A stretch of DNA of 64,000 nucleotides from NCBI GenBank assembly GCA_013314735.1, contig JABUFD010000002.1:496001-560000 (forward strand). The letters run 5' to 3'. The notes beneath the pieces were generated by a model. The model did not search any database. It saw only the letters and a list, made by a program, of their open reading frames with translations, and had not been told where the DNA came from. The DNA is from Anaerolineae bacterium. GTDB lineage: Bacteria; Chloroflexota; Anaerolineae; Anaerolineales; Anaerolineaceae. The position numbers and the translations under genes were made by a program. Of this stretch, positions 34,840 through 44,233 are shown piece by piece. Position 1 is the first letter of the stretch. Each line of letters starts with the position of its first letter.

Positions 34840-36654
34840 TCAGGGGAGGAAAATGGTGCCGTGTTGTGAAAGCATTCCCTTGATCGAGGTAATGGTTGTG
34901 TTCAGATCTTCATCATCATCCACCTGGTAATCTGGCCGCAGGTTGGTAGTCACTTCATCACCGCTCCAGATGACCTCGACACGATCAGACCCAACACTGG
35001 ACCTGACGATATTCAAATCATCCTGATCCATTTCACGCGCTGTCACAATTAAAAGCAGGCCAGCATCGAGGAAAATATGGGCGATTTCCGCCAGGCGGCG
35101 CATGTGTTCTTGCGGTTTGTCTGTTGGCTCAAAAATTTTCAGATCCGCGTCAACGCCGTAGATGACTGAGCCGATCGCAAGATAATACACAAACTTGCCC
35201 GATTGGAACAAGTTCATTTCCAAACTGTGCGCAATCTCTTTACGGCGGCTCTCTTTGGTGCCTGTAATGATAATCAATGTCGCTCGCTGGTTGTACCGTT
35301 CTGATCGCTGATAGGTGGATATCGCACTATCAATCCACTTGCGTTCACGCACAAATAGCGCTTCGCGCATTTTCATTTCTTCATCCGGCAGCGATGCCAG
35401 AACAATCCCGCCGCCCCGGATTTCATAATCATCCACAATCACAAACCGGCTTGTGTCTGACAAGGTTTCAGACAGATCAAACGCAATGGGGTTGTGTAGC
35501 TTCAGGATGCACTGGGCGACGTCATGGTGTTCAACACGGTCTTTTTCTGCGGTGGAGTAATCAGAAGCATCAATGATTTTCTCAATTTTCTCGATCTGGC
35601 AGCGAACCCTGGCACTGCCCAGTTTCAGGAAATAATCCTTTCCGCTTTCCATTGGCTTTTCACCCAGCCAGACCAGGCTGACCAGGATGCGTTTACTGAC
35701 TGCTGGTGCAGATTCATCCGCCTTACAGGCAATTTCACCACGGCTGATATAAATTTGTTTTTCCAGGGTAAACCCCGATGCATACCCACTTGATATGTGA
35801 TCTGGAGCAGCAACTGCGAACGCTTCGAAGGTTCTCACCACACTGCGTTTCCCTGATGGATAAAAGATCACTTCATCACCGACTGAGAGGGTTCCGCTGG
35901 ACACAGAACCGGCCACAATCCGGCGCTCATCGCCGAATTGTGTAAATTTGTAAACATCCTGAACAGGCATGCGGAAGGGGCGATTGACCGGAAGCTCGGT
36001 TTTTTTAAAACTATCGAGTGCTTCCAGGACGGTTTCCCCACTGTACCATGCAGTATTGCCGGAAAGAGACGCGACATTTGCTCCATCTTTTCCGCTGACG
36101 GGAATGTAGAACATGGGTTTCACACCTAACTCATCTAAAAAGTGGGTATACTCCGTTTTGACCTGATCAAATATGCCCTGGCTATACCCGACAAGATCCA
36201 TTTTATTGATGAGAATAACAATCTGGCGAATCCCCAGCATCCACAACAGGTAGCCATGACGGCGCGAATTTTCCTGTACTCCCTCCTTGGCATCGATCAC
36301 CAGCACTGCAGCCTCTGCACGGGATGCACCGGTAACCATGTTTTTGATGAACTCGATATGGCCAGGCGCATCAATGATGATGTAGTGGCGTTTGCGTGAC
36401 TGGAAAAACACCCGTGCTGCATCGATCGTGATGCTTTGTTTTTGCTCCTCTTTCAGTGCATCAATCAGGTAGGCATACTCAAACGGTTGGTTTTCGCGCT
36501 CACACCGCAAGCGCACTTGTTCCATTTTCCCTTCCGGCAGAGACCTGGTGTCATGCAGCAAGCGGCCAACTACTGTACTTTTCCCATGGTCTACATGACC
36601 GACAAAGACTATATTCATCTGTTCCATTAATTGTGGGTCTACATTGGCTGCCAT
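34840..36654 (-). CDS. cysN: sulfate adenylyltransferase subunit 1 (CysN) with degenerate C-terminal kinase-like domain
   Basis: GTPase subunit that drives APS formation from sulfate and ATP with CysD. The GTPase motifs are [34 protein letters not shown] and NKMD, followed by EF-Tu-like beta-barrel domains, to about residue 430. The last 150 residues ([20 protein letters not shown] onwards, with [20 protein letters not shown]) occupy the place of the APS kinase in CysNC fusions. The P-loop there is eroded: GTKESRRKE has no GxxGxGK[ST]. A separate intact cysC lies two genes upstream. ATG 36654 is chosen because longer starts overlap cysD. Confidence 0.85.
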   Translation of the reverse strand: MAANVDPQLMEQMNIVFVGHVDHGKSTVVGRLLHDTRSLPEGKMEQVRLRCERENQPFEYAYLIDALKEEQKQSITIDAARVFFQSRKRHYIIIDAPGHIEFIKNMVTGASRAEAAVLVIDAKEGVQENSRRHGYLLWMLGIRQIVILINKMDLVGYSQGIFDQVKTEYTHFLDELGVKPMFYIPVSGKDGANVASLSGNTAWYSGETVLEALDSFKKTELPVNRPFRMPVQDVYKFTQFGDERRIVAGSVSSGTLSVGDEVIFYPSGKRSVVRTFEAFAVAAPDHISSGYASGFTLEKQIYISRGEIACKADESAPAVSKRILVSLVWLGEKPMESGKDYFLKLGSARVRCQIEKIEKIIDASDYSTAEKDRVEHHDVAQCILKLHNPIAFDLSETLSDTSRFVIVDDYEIRGGGIVLASLPDEEMKMREALFVRERKWIDSAISTYQRSERYNQRATLIIITGTKESRRKEIAHSLEMNLFQSGKFVYYLAIGSVIYGVDADLKIFEPTDKPQEHMRRLAEIAHIFLDAGLLLIVTAREMDQDDLNIVRSSVGSDRVEVIWSGDEVTTNLRPDYQVDDDEDLNTTITSIKGMLSQHGTIFLP

Positions 36655-36655
36655 T

Positions 36656-37537
36656 TTACATGTATCCTTCCCGACGCAGTGATTCCAAACCACCGCCATC
36701 TTCCTTATCCTGGGCGCGCCCGGCACGTTCAGACACATTCGAGAATTTGCCTGTTTTTAACTCAGCAATGATTTCTGCTACATTTCGGGCTTCCGATTTC
36801 ACTGGGTGTGTACATGGATAACATCCCAGTGAACGGTAACGCATACCGTTTCCCTGGTTGTAATAAAGGGAGACGGTGGGAATATTCTCCCGTTCGATGT
36901 ATTCCCAAATATTGACCTCTGTCCAATCGAGCAGTGGATGGATACGAACATTGGTTCCAGGGGCGAAGTCAGTTTTGTACTGGTTCCAAAACTCTGGTGG
37001 CTGTTCGGCAATGTGCCACTCGTTCTGTCGGTCACGTGGTGAAAAGTAACGTTCTTTTGAGCGCGAGCCTTCTTCATCCGCCCGGGCTCCGACGATGACA
37101 CCCGTAAATGGCTCCGGATTTTCTTCAGGCTCGTACCGATCGGTATTGTGGTTAAATCGATAACGGGTTCCTTTGGCTGTGAGGACATTGGTTAAGGCCT
37201 GGGTCTTCAATAGTGAACAACAGGTGATGCGGTCTACAGCGCCATCCGGGAAAGTCCGTTTGGCGGATAGGGCTTCTTCATTGGAACCAACCACCATGTT
37301 CAATTTCCACTCCCGCACCAACCGATCCCGGTATTCAATCATTTCGGGTATCTTGAAATGCGTGTCAATGTGTACTAGCGGGAAAGGCACATGCCCATAG
37401 AACGCTTTTCGGGCAAGCCATAACAGCACTGTGCTATCTTTGCCCATTGACCACAGCATCCCCAGGTTTTTGAAGTTGGCATACGCTTCACGGAAGATGA
37501 AAACAGATATGCTCTCCAATTCTTCAAGTCTATCCAT
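36656..37537 (-). CDS. cysD: sulfate adenylyltransferase subunit 2 (CysD)
   Basis: ATP-pyrophosphatase-fold catalytic subunit of ATP sulfurylase, making APS from sulfate and ATP. The PP-loop appears in [20 protein letters not shown], and [20 protein letters not shown] and GRTCCS-type equivalent [14 protein letters not shown] are typical of CysD. The segment [10 protein letters not shown] and [20 protein letters not shown] complete the signature. 293 residues is close to E. coli CysD. It overlaps cysC by eight bases and abuts cysN. Confidence 0.93.
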   Translation of the reverse strand: MDRLEELESISVFIFREAYANFKNLGMLWSMGKDSTVLLWLARKAFYGHVPFPLVHIDTHFKIPEMIEYRDRLVREWKLNMVVGSNEEALSAKRTFPDGAVDRITCCSLLKTQALTNVLTAKGTRYRFNHNTDRYEPEENPEPFTGVIVGARADEEGSRSKERYFSPRDRQNEWHIAEQPPEFWNQYKTDFAPGTNVRIHPLLDWTEVNIWEYIERENIPTVSLYYNQGNGMRYRSLGCYPCTHPVKSEARNVAEIIAELKTGKFSNVSERAGRAQDKEDGGGLESLRREGYM

Positions 37538-38159
37538 CAATTTCTTTCGTATCCTTTCTTGCGCGTAACTGGTGAACCGTCAGATACTTAATGACCTCCT
37601 CAGCACATTCATCTGCTGAAAGTAAACCAGAATATAGAGTGAGTTCAGGATTCACTGGAATTTCATAGTCAGAACCGATTCCCGTGAAGTTTTGAATCTG
37701 TCCGTTTCGGGCTTTTTCGTATAGACCCTTTGGGTCCCGGGATTCGCATACATCGAGAGGGCATTGCACAAAAACCTCAATAAAATCTCCCTCAGGAATG
37801 CGCTCCCTGATCCGATTGCGGTCTGCTGCATAAGGGCTGATAAAAGCCGTTAAAACGATCAGCCCGGCATCGTAGAACAAGCGGCAAACCTCACCGAGTC
37901 TGCGGATATTTTCAGCTCGATCTCGGGGAGTAAAACCAAGGTCTTTGTTTAATCCCGTGCGGATATTATCTCCGTCCAACAAGAAGGTGTGAGCGTGGAA
38001 ATCGCGGCAAAGGCGAGCCTCAACCAGGTTAGCGATTGTAGATTTCCCGCTACCTGACAGGCCAGTAAACCAGACCACTGCGGGTCGATGCCCTTTTAAA
38101 TGGATTCGTTCCAATGGCGAAACAGTCTGGTGATGGGGGATGATATTATCCTGGGTCAT
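37530..38159 (-). CDS. cysC: adenylylsulfate kinase
   Basis: Phosphorylates APS to PAPS. The P-loop [18 protein letters not shown] is intact, followed by [19 protein letters not shown] (APS site), [16 protein letters not shown] and [15 protein letters not shown]. 209 residues. GAGGTAG lies just before the ATG. In the absence of PAPS reductase or sulfite reductase genes nearby, the cysCDN set next to sugar genes suggests that PAPS is made for sulfation of a surface glycan; assimilation elsewhere cannot be excluded. Confidence 0.93.
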   Translation of the reverse strand: MTQDNIIPHHQTVSPLERIHLKGHRPAVVWFTGLSGSGKSTIANLVEARLCRDFHAHTFLLDGDNIRTGLNKDLGFTPRDRAENIRRLGEVCRLFYDAGLIVLTAFISPYAADRNRIRERIPEGDFIEVFVQCPLDVCESRDPKGLYEKARNGQIQNFTGIGSDYEIPVNPELTLYSGLLSADECAEEVIKYLTVHQLRARKDTKEIDG

Positions 38160-38220
38160 GCTACCTCGATCGTCTTCCGATTTTAGGCCAGAAATGCCTG
38201 GCTATGGCGGCTTGATTATA

Positions 38221-39276
38221 TCAAAGTCTACCATTCTGGTAGATTTGATGAATCAAACGCAAAGCTTTCATCGCGTCGGAAGAAGATCCGGTGGTCAGGG
38301 GCACATCGCGCAGGATGGCATTTGCAAAATCTATGAACTCCAGTTTCCATGAGTCATCGACGCCAAAATAGATGGTTTCTTCACGCGGTTTTCCAAAGGA
38401 TAACGCTTCGTCCTCGAACTGGCGCCGCGCATAAGTCAGTGTCTCATCGCCATAACTACGGGTGGAGGACAGTATCCCATTCAGGTTAATGTATCCATTT
38501 TCCAATCCAATTTCCAACGAAAAGGTGTGCTTCCATTGGGTGGCTGATGAATGCAGCAGTGCCACCTGGTTGTTCTTGTTGTGCAATATGGCAAAGGCAT
38601 TATCTTCAACGGGCACATTCCAAAATGACGTTGTTGTGAGGCTGCGTACTGTATCGAATTCTCCACAAAAATATAGGAAAAGGTCCACCATATGAATCCC
38701 CTGGTCAATCAGAATGCCGCCGCCCGATTTTTCCACTTCATTTCGCCATGAGTTGGGAAAACTGAGGCCGCCCGCTTTGCCATATACACCACGCATCCAC
38801 AGGATTCTGCCGAATTGGCCGGAATCAATGGTTTGTTTGGCTTCCATGATCGAATAATGTTTTCTATGGTTAAATCCATACATCAGGCATAAATCGGGAT
38901 GGTCCTGCTCAATATCGATCACGCTCTGCATCTCTTCCAGCGTACGCGCAGGCGGTTTTTCACAAAAGACATGTTTTCCAGCCTGGAGTGCTTTTCGGAC
39001 AACGTCAGGGGCGACATCGTTGAAGGAACACACCACGACAGCATCCAGTGCGGGATCGGTCACCAGATCGTTATAATCACTGTAATAATGTGGTTCAGGA
39101 AATTGCGAAATGATCGTTTTATCCAGGTCACAAATTGCAATGACTTGCATTTCGGGGTTTTTTTGAGCTTCGGCGTAACGGATACGACCCATTTTCCCCA
39201 TTCCAACAATACCCAACCGCAGTGGAAGGGCAGTCGGTTTTTTCCGGGAATGTTTGGACCGCACAACGTAATCCAT
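38221..39276 (-). CDS. Gfo/Idh/MocA-family oxidoreductase
   Basis: An NAD(P)-dependent sugar oxidoreductase of 351 residues. The Rossmann motif is LGIVGMGKMGRIRYAEAQ, the catalytic loop is GKHVFCEKPPARTLEEMQ (EKP), and the C-terminal domain includes GGGILIDQGIHMVDLFLYF with the conserved His. The substrate is probably a nucleotide sugar or a free sugar phosphate in this locus. I chose ATG 39276, just after the stop of the SIS isomerase gene; the frame extends upstream but only inside that gene. Confidence 0.85.
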   Translation of the reverse strand: MDYVVRSKHSRKKPTALPLRLGIVGMGKMGRIRYAEAQKNPEMQVIAICDLDKTIISQFPEPHYYSDYNDLVTDPALDAVVVCSFNDVAPDVVRKALQAGKHVFCEKPPARTLEEMQSVIDIEQDHPDLCLMYGFNHRKHYSIMEAKQTIDSGQFGRILWMRGVYGKAGGLSFPNSWRNEVEKSGGGILIDQGIHMVDLFLYFCGEFDTVRSLTTTSFWNVPVEDNAFAILHNKNNQVALLHSSATQWKHTFSLEIGLENGYINLNGILSSTRSYGDETLTYARRQFEDEALSFGKPREETIYFGVDDSWKLEFIDFANAILRDVPLTTGSSSDAMKALRLIHQIYQNGRL

Positions 39277-39278
39277 GA

Positions 39279-39899
39279 TCAATGGGTCAATTTGCCGATA
39301 CGCGACAAACGCAAGTAAGTATAGATCAAGTGATCCAATACCTGAAAGATATCTTCCACAGGACCATACTCGCCATCTGGCGTGGCGACATGGAATGCAA
39401 TATCCGCCAGGGTGGCAATCTTCCCGCCCGAAAAACCGGTGCAAGAAATGATCACAGCACCGTGTTCCCGGGCATATTCGACCGCTTTGACAATGTTCGG
39501 GCTATTCCCACTGACAGAAAGGGCGACGAGGACATCGCCCGGATGCAGCAGGTATTCCAATTGCCGCACAAATATGTTTTCGTACCCCTCATCGTTTGCC
39601 ACGCAAGTCAGAACAGCCTGGTTATCCACAAGGGACATGGTTCGAATGGGCGGCAGGCCATCCATCCGTGTATTTAGCGACATATCACTGGCAAAGTGTG
39701 AGGCTGTAACAGCACTGCCGCCATTTCCGATAAAAAAAATCATATTGCCGGTTTGCGCGGCTTGCTCAAATTGATGGATGATTTTTTCGATGACTGAAGG
39801 GGTTAGGCCCGTCAGCATATCAATCAAATAACGCAAGTAGCCTTCAGCAAATTCACTGGCAGTATGCGAATCTTGGTACATTTGGGTTAGATTTTTCAT
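39279..39899 (-). CDS. SIS-domain phosphosugar isomerase, GmhA-like
   Basis: A 206-residue sugar isomerase domain protein. FFIGNGGSAVTASHFASDMS, LVALSVSGNSPNIVKAVEYA and DGEYGPVEDIFQVLDHLIYT are characteristic of sedoheptulose-7-phosphate isomerases (GmhA) and DiaA relatives. GmhA makes D-glycero-manno-heptose-7-phosphate for heptose in surface polysaccharides. No heptose kinase or adenylyltransferase is nearby, so the exact substrate is uncertain. It overlaps the methyltransferase-like gene (ATGA). Confidence 0.82.
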   Translation of the reverse strand: MKNLTQMYQDSHTASEFAEGYLRYLIDMLTGLTPSVIEKIIHQFEQAAQTGNMIFFIGNGGSAVTASHFASDMSLNTRMDGLPPIRTMSLVDNQAVLTCVANDEGYENIFVRQLEYLLHPGDVLVALSVSGNSPNIVKAVEYAREHGAVIISCTGFSGGKIATLADIAFHVATPDGEYGPVEDIFQVLDHLIYTYLRLSRIGKLTH

Positions 39900-40897
39900 C
39901 TGGATAATTCCTTTTTGCTTCCAACTGCCCGTAGGTGTGAGGAGAGTAAATTGGTCTGCAGGAAATTCTGAAGATTTTCATGGGCATATCCATCCCGCTT
40001 TTCGAGGAAGTAAGCAATGGATGGTGGAATGGGGTGGTTGTTGTGGTTCTTCATGTATGTATTCACCACCTGAACATCAAGCTGGCCTGGTGTACTGATT
40101 TCTTCAATCGTATAACCGGCATTCGTCATCAAGGCTGTGATACCTTCAACCGATAGGAGGTTGATATGTTCCAATGGCAGCAAGGTGGGAGTGTATTCGC
40201 GCAACACCTGGATATCAAAACCACTGCCGGCTCGCGTTGTGATTATCAGCATTCCACCTTGTGCAAGCTTTTTGAACGTTTGATGGACAAAAGCGACCGG
40301 TGATACCTGGTGTTCCAGGATATCGAACGCACTGAGCACATTGATGGATCCATCGGCGACATCATCAAGCCGATGAACAGTTTTTTGTGTTAAGGGTGTG
40401 ATAAAGCGCGGAGATACCATCAACGCATCGATAGGCTCTTTTTTTCCAAGGGAGTCTACCAGTGCGGAACCCAGCGGTTCAATATCCACAAGGCTTATGC
40501 GTTGTTCCGCCATACGCATTAACAAAGAGGTGATCCACATCGTGCGGTAAACAGCCAATTTCGTCAGGCGGGATTGCATCACCTGCTGGTATTCCTCACT
40601 GGCCCTTAATTGCGCGGCAGGTGACTTATGTGTGTACCAATGAACTTGTTTTGGTGTTGGGCGGGGATTCATGAAAATTGATTTGCATGAATTGCATTCG
40701 TAATATGGAAAATCGTCAATGCTAAAGGCGGGGTGAATTGTGTCATCCTCGCAGGCCGGGCACTGGGTGATGAACGTGAACTCCTGACGATTCAAGGCAT
40801 GGGCTGATTGATACGATGCAGACCGAAACTCCTGGTAGATTTGCGGCGGGTGAACTTCGAGTTCGTTGATCGATTCATTGAAAATTACCTGGCGCAT
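39896..40897 (-). CDS. methyltransferase-fold protein with zinc-ribbon N-terminus and eroded SAM motif
   Basis: A 333-residue protein. Residues 46-70 hold a CPAC ... CNSC zinc ribbon (CPACEDDTIHPAFSI; YYECNSCKSIFMNPRP), as in sugar C-methyltransferase relatives such as those of the TylCIII/NovU type. The class I SAM motif that should read LDIGCGxG is RISLVDIEPLGSALVDSL: the glycine loop is missing. Later motifs (INVLSAFDILEHQVSP, GGMLIITTRAGSGFDI) are present. It may bind sugar without methylating, or use a divergent SAM site. AGAGGTAAT precedes ATG 40897. Confidence 0.72.
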   Translation of the reverse strand: MRQVIFNESINELEVHPPQIYQEFRSASYQSAHALNRQEFTFITQCPACEDDTIHPAFSIDDFPYYECNSCKSIFMNPRPTPKQVHWYTHKSPAAQLRASEEYQQVMQSRLTKLAVYRTMWITSLLMRMAEQRISLVDIEPLGSALVDSLGKKEPIDALMVSPRFITPLTQKTVHRLDDVADGSINVLSAFDILEHQVSPVAFVHQTFKKLAQGGMLIITTRAGSGFDIQVLREYTPTLLPLEHINLLSVEGITALMTNAGYTIEEISTPGQLDVQVVNTYMKNHNNHPIPPSIAYFLEKRDGYAHENLQNFLQTNLLSSHLRAVGSKKELSR

Positions 40898-40978
40898 ATT
40901 ACCTCTGTTTATGAGGGACACTCTTCCCCAATTCAGGGCTGAACTCCATATCCCATTAATGGGATTATATCACAGCCA

Positions 40979-42103
40979 TCATTCGGCAGGTTTGTGAAAA
41001 GCAAAGTTAGCTTTATTCCTCACGATGGTTCCAGGAGGAACATGGGTCGTCAGGATAACACCGGATGCGATCACCACATGGTCGCCAATTGTTAATCTCG
41101 GTTCTATTGAAATTCCTGTGCCAAATCGTACATGGCTGCCGATATGAACCCCGCCAGACATTGCGACGTTGGGACCAAAAGTGCAATGATCTCCCATGAC
41201 GTTGTGGTGTTCGATGTTGACATAAGCCGATAAAAAATTGTTATCGCCAATCTGGCTTTCTGGCCCTATGCGGCAATGGGCCATGATCATGTTCCCGTTT
41301 CCCATCATGGAGTTTATCCCGATGACTGCAGTGGGATCGATAATGTTTGCGAAAGGGATTCCCTGGCGCGAAAAGCGTTCAAATAATTCAGCACGGGCAG
41401 GAAGCGCACCGACAGCCAATGCGGCCAAGTCAAATGCGCCGGCTTTCCATAGGCCCGGAACTTCCTGAAGGTTCCCCAAAATCGGGCAACCACACACATT
41501 GGTTCCTGATAAACCTGGATTGTCATCGACAATCCCCATCGCAGTTTGATTCGGTACACGAGCCAGTATGTCGAGGACGAGAACAGCTATATTCCCTCCT
41601 CCGATAATTAGAATGCGTTGGGATTTGTTAACATTCTTGCTGACCGGGTGATTCTCTTTCACAGGTTCAGTGTGCGCAAGGTAGGTTAGGATGTCCTGTT
41701 CTGTTATTCTCTCCTCCTTTCCGAAATATTGGGCCATGTCCTCCATGCTTAATTTGTTTTTATTGGCAAGTATCTCAGCTTTTTTGGTCCAGTTTGTGCG
41801 TGGCTCCACAACGGTTTTCTGATTCGGTTCATTCGATATGGCCTCCGGCAGGGTGTAGGACTCCCCCGGTGATGTGGTCAACACTGCGATGATTTGGCCT
41901 GTTTCTACCTGTGCCCCTGCGGGTGTGAGGGGAACCAGATAACCCCCAAATTCTGTTGTCAAGTCGAAGGTGGACTTGGTTGTTTCCAACACACAGAGCA
42001 GTTCACCTTTGTTTACAAGTTCCCCCTCTGCTTTTCGCCATTCGATTAGGGTTGCCGTATCTTCGTTCACATTTATCATCGGGGCATAGATGAATTGGCT
42101 CAT
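40979..42103 (-). CDS. lipoyl-domain / E1-E3-binding-domain / PglD-type N-acyltransferase fusion
   Basis: A 374-residue three-part protein. Residues 1-80 are a lipoyl (biotinyl-like) domain with the acceptor lysine at about residue 43 in LETTKSTFDL. Residues 105-142 (AEILANKNKLSMEDMAQYFG, then KEERITEQDILTYLA) resemble the peripheral-subunit-binding domain that holds E1 or E3 in 2-oxoacid dehydrogenase complexes. Residues 163-374 are a PglD/NeuD-like sugar N-acyltransferase: Rossmann-like start ILIIGGGNIAVLVLDIL, then left-handed beta-helix hexapeptides with the catalytic-type histidine pair in NIEHHNVMGDHC. No E2 catalytic domain (HxxxDG) is present. The gene overlaps E1 beta by ATGA. I infer that acyl-lipoate made by E1 feeds acylation of an amino sugar. 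Confidence 0.85.
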   Translation of the reverse strand: MSQFIYAPMINVNEDTATLIEWRKAEGELVNKGELLCVLETTKSTFDLTTEFGGYLVPLTPAGAQVETGQIIAVLTTSPGESYTLPEAISNEPNQKTVVEPRTNWTKKAEILANKNKLSMEDMAQYFGKEERITEQDILTYLAHTEPVKENHPVSKNVNKSQRILIIGGGNIAVLVLDILARVPNQTAMGIVDDNPGLSGTNVCGCPILGNLQEVPGLWKAGAFDLAALAVGALPARAELFERFSRQGIPFANIIDPTAVIGINSMMGNGNMIMAHCRIGPESQIGDNNFLSAYVNIEHHNVMGDHCTFGPNVAMSGGVHIGSHVRFGTGISIEPRLTIGDHVVIASGVILTTHVPPGTIVRNKANFAFHKPAE

Positions 42104-43104
42104 AACAATACCTCATAAACGACTTGCTCGATTTTCGCGACCGAAGGAAGATAGGCATCTTCCAGTGGTTTTGCTGCGGGGACGATTGTTCCTGCAGCGC
42201 CTATTCGGCGGACTGGAGATCGTAGATTGTCCCACAGGTGGAGGTGCACACTTGCGGCAATCTCTGCTCCCCATCCCCATTGGCCAGTGCCTTCTTCCAG
42301 GATAATCAGCCTGCCGCTTTCCCGGACTGCATCCAGGACAGGTTCCATATCCAGCGGTTTTATTCGGGAAGGCAACAACGCAAGAACACGGATTTCCTCA
42401 TGTCGCATGCGCTTGAGGATCTCGTGAACCCATAATGAACTCCCCCCATAAGCGATGAGTGTCACATCAGGTATCTGCCACTGTGGATAGTTGCGCAACC
42501 GGATAACAGGGCAGTGATCCTGTGAAGAGAGGGACACAATTTCCAGATCATTGTCTGTTTGAACCAACGGGCGGGTGTAAAGCAGTTTGTGCTCAAGGAA
42601 TAATACCGGATTGTGAATGTTAGAGGCGATATCGAACAAGACCTGTCCGGGATCATGGAAGTGTGATGGCGCGACCAGATCCAGGTGGGGGATGCCAAGG
42701 AACATTTTCTCCAAAGACTGGCTGTGTGTGGGTCCATAACCACGACCTGCACCAACCGCGAGCCGCACGATGATGCTGCCTGGTTGTTCCTTCTGATACA
42801 TAGCAGAGAATTTGGCTGCATAGTTCACAATCTGGTCTGCTGCCAGGGTAATGAAATCACCAAACATAATTTCCACGATTGGCTTCAGTCCACGCAAGGC
42901 CATTCCATTGGCGATACCCATGATGCCTGCTTCGCTGATCGGGGTTGTGATCACCCGGTTGGGGAAATGGGTTGACAATCCCTTTGTTACTTTGAATGCA
43001 CCACCATACGGGTCAAGGATGTCTTCGCCGAGGATGTATACGGCAGGCTCTTGTTCCATCAGCCGGTGAAGGTTGCTTTGAAGAGATTGAAGGTAGGTCA
43101 CCAT
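42100..43104 (-). CDS. 2-oxoacid dehydrogenase E1 beta subunit
   Basis: A 334-residue transketolase-like subunit pairing with the alpha subunit just upstream. YILGEDILDPYGGAFKVTKG, TTPISEAGIMGIANGMALRG, GPTHSQSLEKMFLGIPHLDL and LIILEEGTGQWGWGAEIAAS are typical of pyruvate, branched-chain or acetoin dehydrogenase E1 beta. It overlaps E1 alpha by seven bases and the lipoyl-acyltransferase gene by four, so all three should be made together. Its real 2-oxoacid cannot be told from sequence. Confidence 0.9.
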   Translation of the reverse strand: MVTYLQSLQSNLHRLMEQEPAVYILGEDILDPYGGAFKVTKGLSTHFPNRVITTPISEAGIMGIANGMALRGLKPIVEIMFGDFITLAADQIVNYAAKFSAMYQKEQPGSIIVRLAVGAGRGYGPTHSQSLEKMFLGIPHLDLVAPSHFHDPGQVLFDIASNIHNPVLFLEHKLLYTRPLVQTDNDLEIVSLSSQDHCPVIRLRNYPQWQIPDVTLIAYGGSSLWVHEILKRMRHEEIRVLALLPSRIKPLDMEPVLDAVRESGRLIILEEGTGQWGWGAEIAASVHLHLWDNLRSPVRRIGAAGTIVPAAKPLEDAYLPSVAKIEQVVYEVLL

Positions 43105-44051
43105 TGTTCAGCTCCCCGGATGAAGTTTTCGGCTGAAAGGAATGGAGCCTGTTGCGCAGTCTGCACTGCTGTTTGGACGCGGCGGCGGCAATCCTGTTCC
43201 AGTATCGAAAGGCGTTTACTGTTGATCTGTTCCAATGACCAACGCAAATGGAGCAGGGGATCAATCTGGCGATGGATTTGAATCTCCGTGGGGTCACGGA
43301 AATCATCGCCTTTTGAATGGGGCGCAAAACGATAAGTATGCAATGCGAGAAATGCCGGGCGGTTGTGGCTGCGGATATAGGAAACTGCATCGTGTGCTGC
43401 TTTGAGTACTGTCGTTACCTGGTCGGCTTTGATGACCTGCGTTTTTATATTGAATACCTCCGGCCTCTTCTCAACACTTCCAGCATGCTCCAGGATGGTA
43501 GGCGTACTCTGGGCGTACTGGTTATGTTCCAGAACGAAAAGTATGGGAAGGTTCCATAAAGAGGCCATGTTGAGGGTTTCATAAATCACACCCTCTCCCA
43601 TAGCACCATCGCCGAGAAAGGTGACTGTGATCGCATTTGTTTTACGCGCTTTTTCGGCGAGGGCAGAACCGGCGGCACAGGCTGTCGTTCCCCCCAGTAC
43701 GCCGTTTGTGTAAAAATTTTTCCGATGCAAGTGCTGAGATCCACCAACACCCCGGCACACACCGGTTTCTTTCCCCATGACCTCGGCGATCAGGCCTTCC
43801 ACATCATCGCAGTACGCCAGATAATGTCCATGGCCGCGATGGTTGGACCAGATCACATCAATGTTGCGGTCGAGGGCATTGATCACGCCGACCGCACAAG
43901 CTTCCTGGCCGATACAGGTGTGTACAGTGCCAAACAACACGCCCTGGGAAAAGAGATCCAGCAAGGTTTCTTCCGTATGCCGGATGGTATACATCTGGCG
44001 GTATAACTCCCATTCGTTAACCAATTCGGTTTCATTTCCACTAGGCGACAT
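43098..44051 (-). CDS. 2-oxoacid dehydrogenase E1 alpha subunit (TPP-dependent)
   Basis: A 317-residue TPP enzyme subunit that decarboxylates a 2-oxoacid and passes the acyl group to lipoate. The TPP motif is FLGDGAMGEGVIYETLNMAS followed by LWNLPILFVLEHNQYA. CIGQEACAVGVINAL, SNHRGHGHYLAY, and GVCRGVGGSQHLHRKNFYTN match acetoin/pyruvate E1 alpha proteins. ATG 44051 follows AAAGGA; an earlier TTG has no ribosome-binding site. It is the first gene of a leftward nine-gene run that continues to cysN. Confidence 0.9.
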   Translation of the reverse strand: MSPSGNETELVNEWELYRQMYTIRHTEETLLDLFSQGVLFGTVHTCIGQEACAVGVINALDRNIDVIWSNHRGHGHYLAYCDDVEGLIAEVMGKETGVCRGVGGSQHLHRKNFYTNGVLGGTTACAAGSALAEKARKTNAITVTFLGDGAMGEGVIYETLNMASLWNLPILFVLEHNQYAQSTPTILEHAGSVEKRPEVFNIKTQVIKADQVTTVLKAAHDAVSYIRSHNRPAFLALHTYRFAPHSKGDDFRDPTEIQIHRQIDPLLHLRWSLEQINSKRLSILEQDCRRRVQTAVQTAQQAPFLSAENFIRGAEQW

Positions 44052-44077
44052 TGCTACAGTCCTTTTCAATAGGGTGG

Positions 44078-44083
44078 ATTATA
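44078..44083 (-). promoter_or_regulatory. candidate -10 for the E1 alpha operon
   Basis: The minus strand reads TATAAT at 44083-44078, 27 bases before ATG 44051. I see no convincing -35. Confidence 0.3.
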
Positions 44084-44233
44084 TCATAGGGGATTTTCTG
44101 CTTTTTGGGGTGGGAAGAACAACACTCGATTGTAGAGAAGGTGGAAGAATTGGAACCTGTTGGTGAATTGCTTTGTATTGTACAATGGGTGCAATTCTGG
44201 CGGTGATACTACGAGATCGATGGAGCAATGGCG

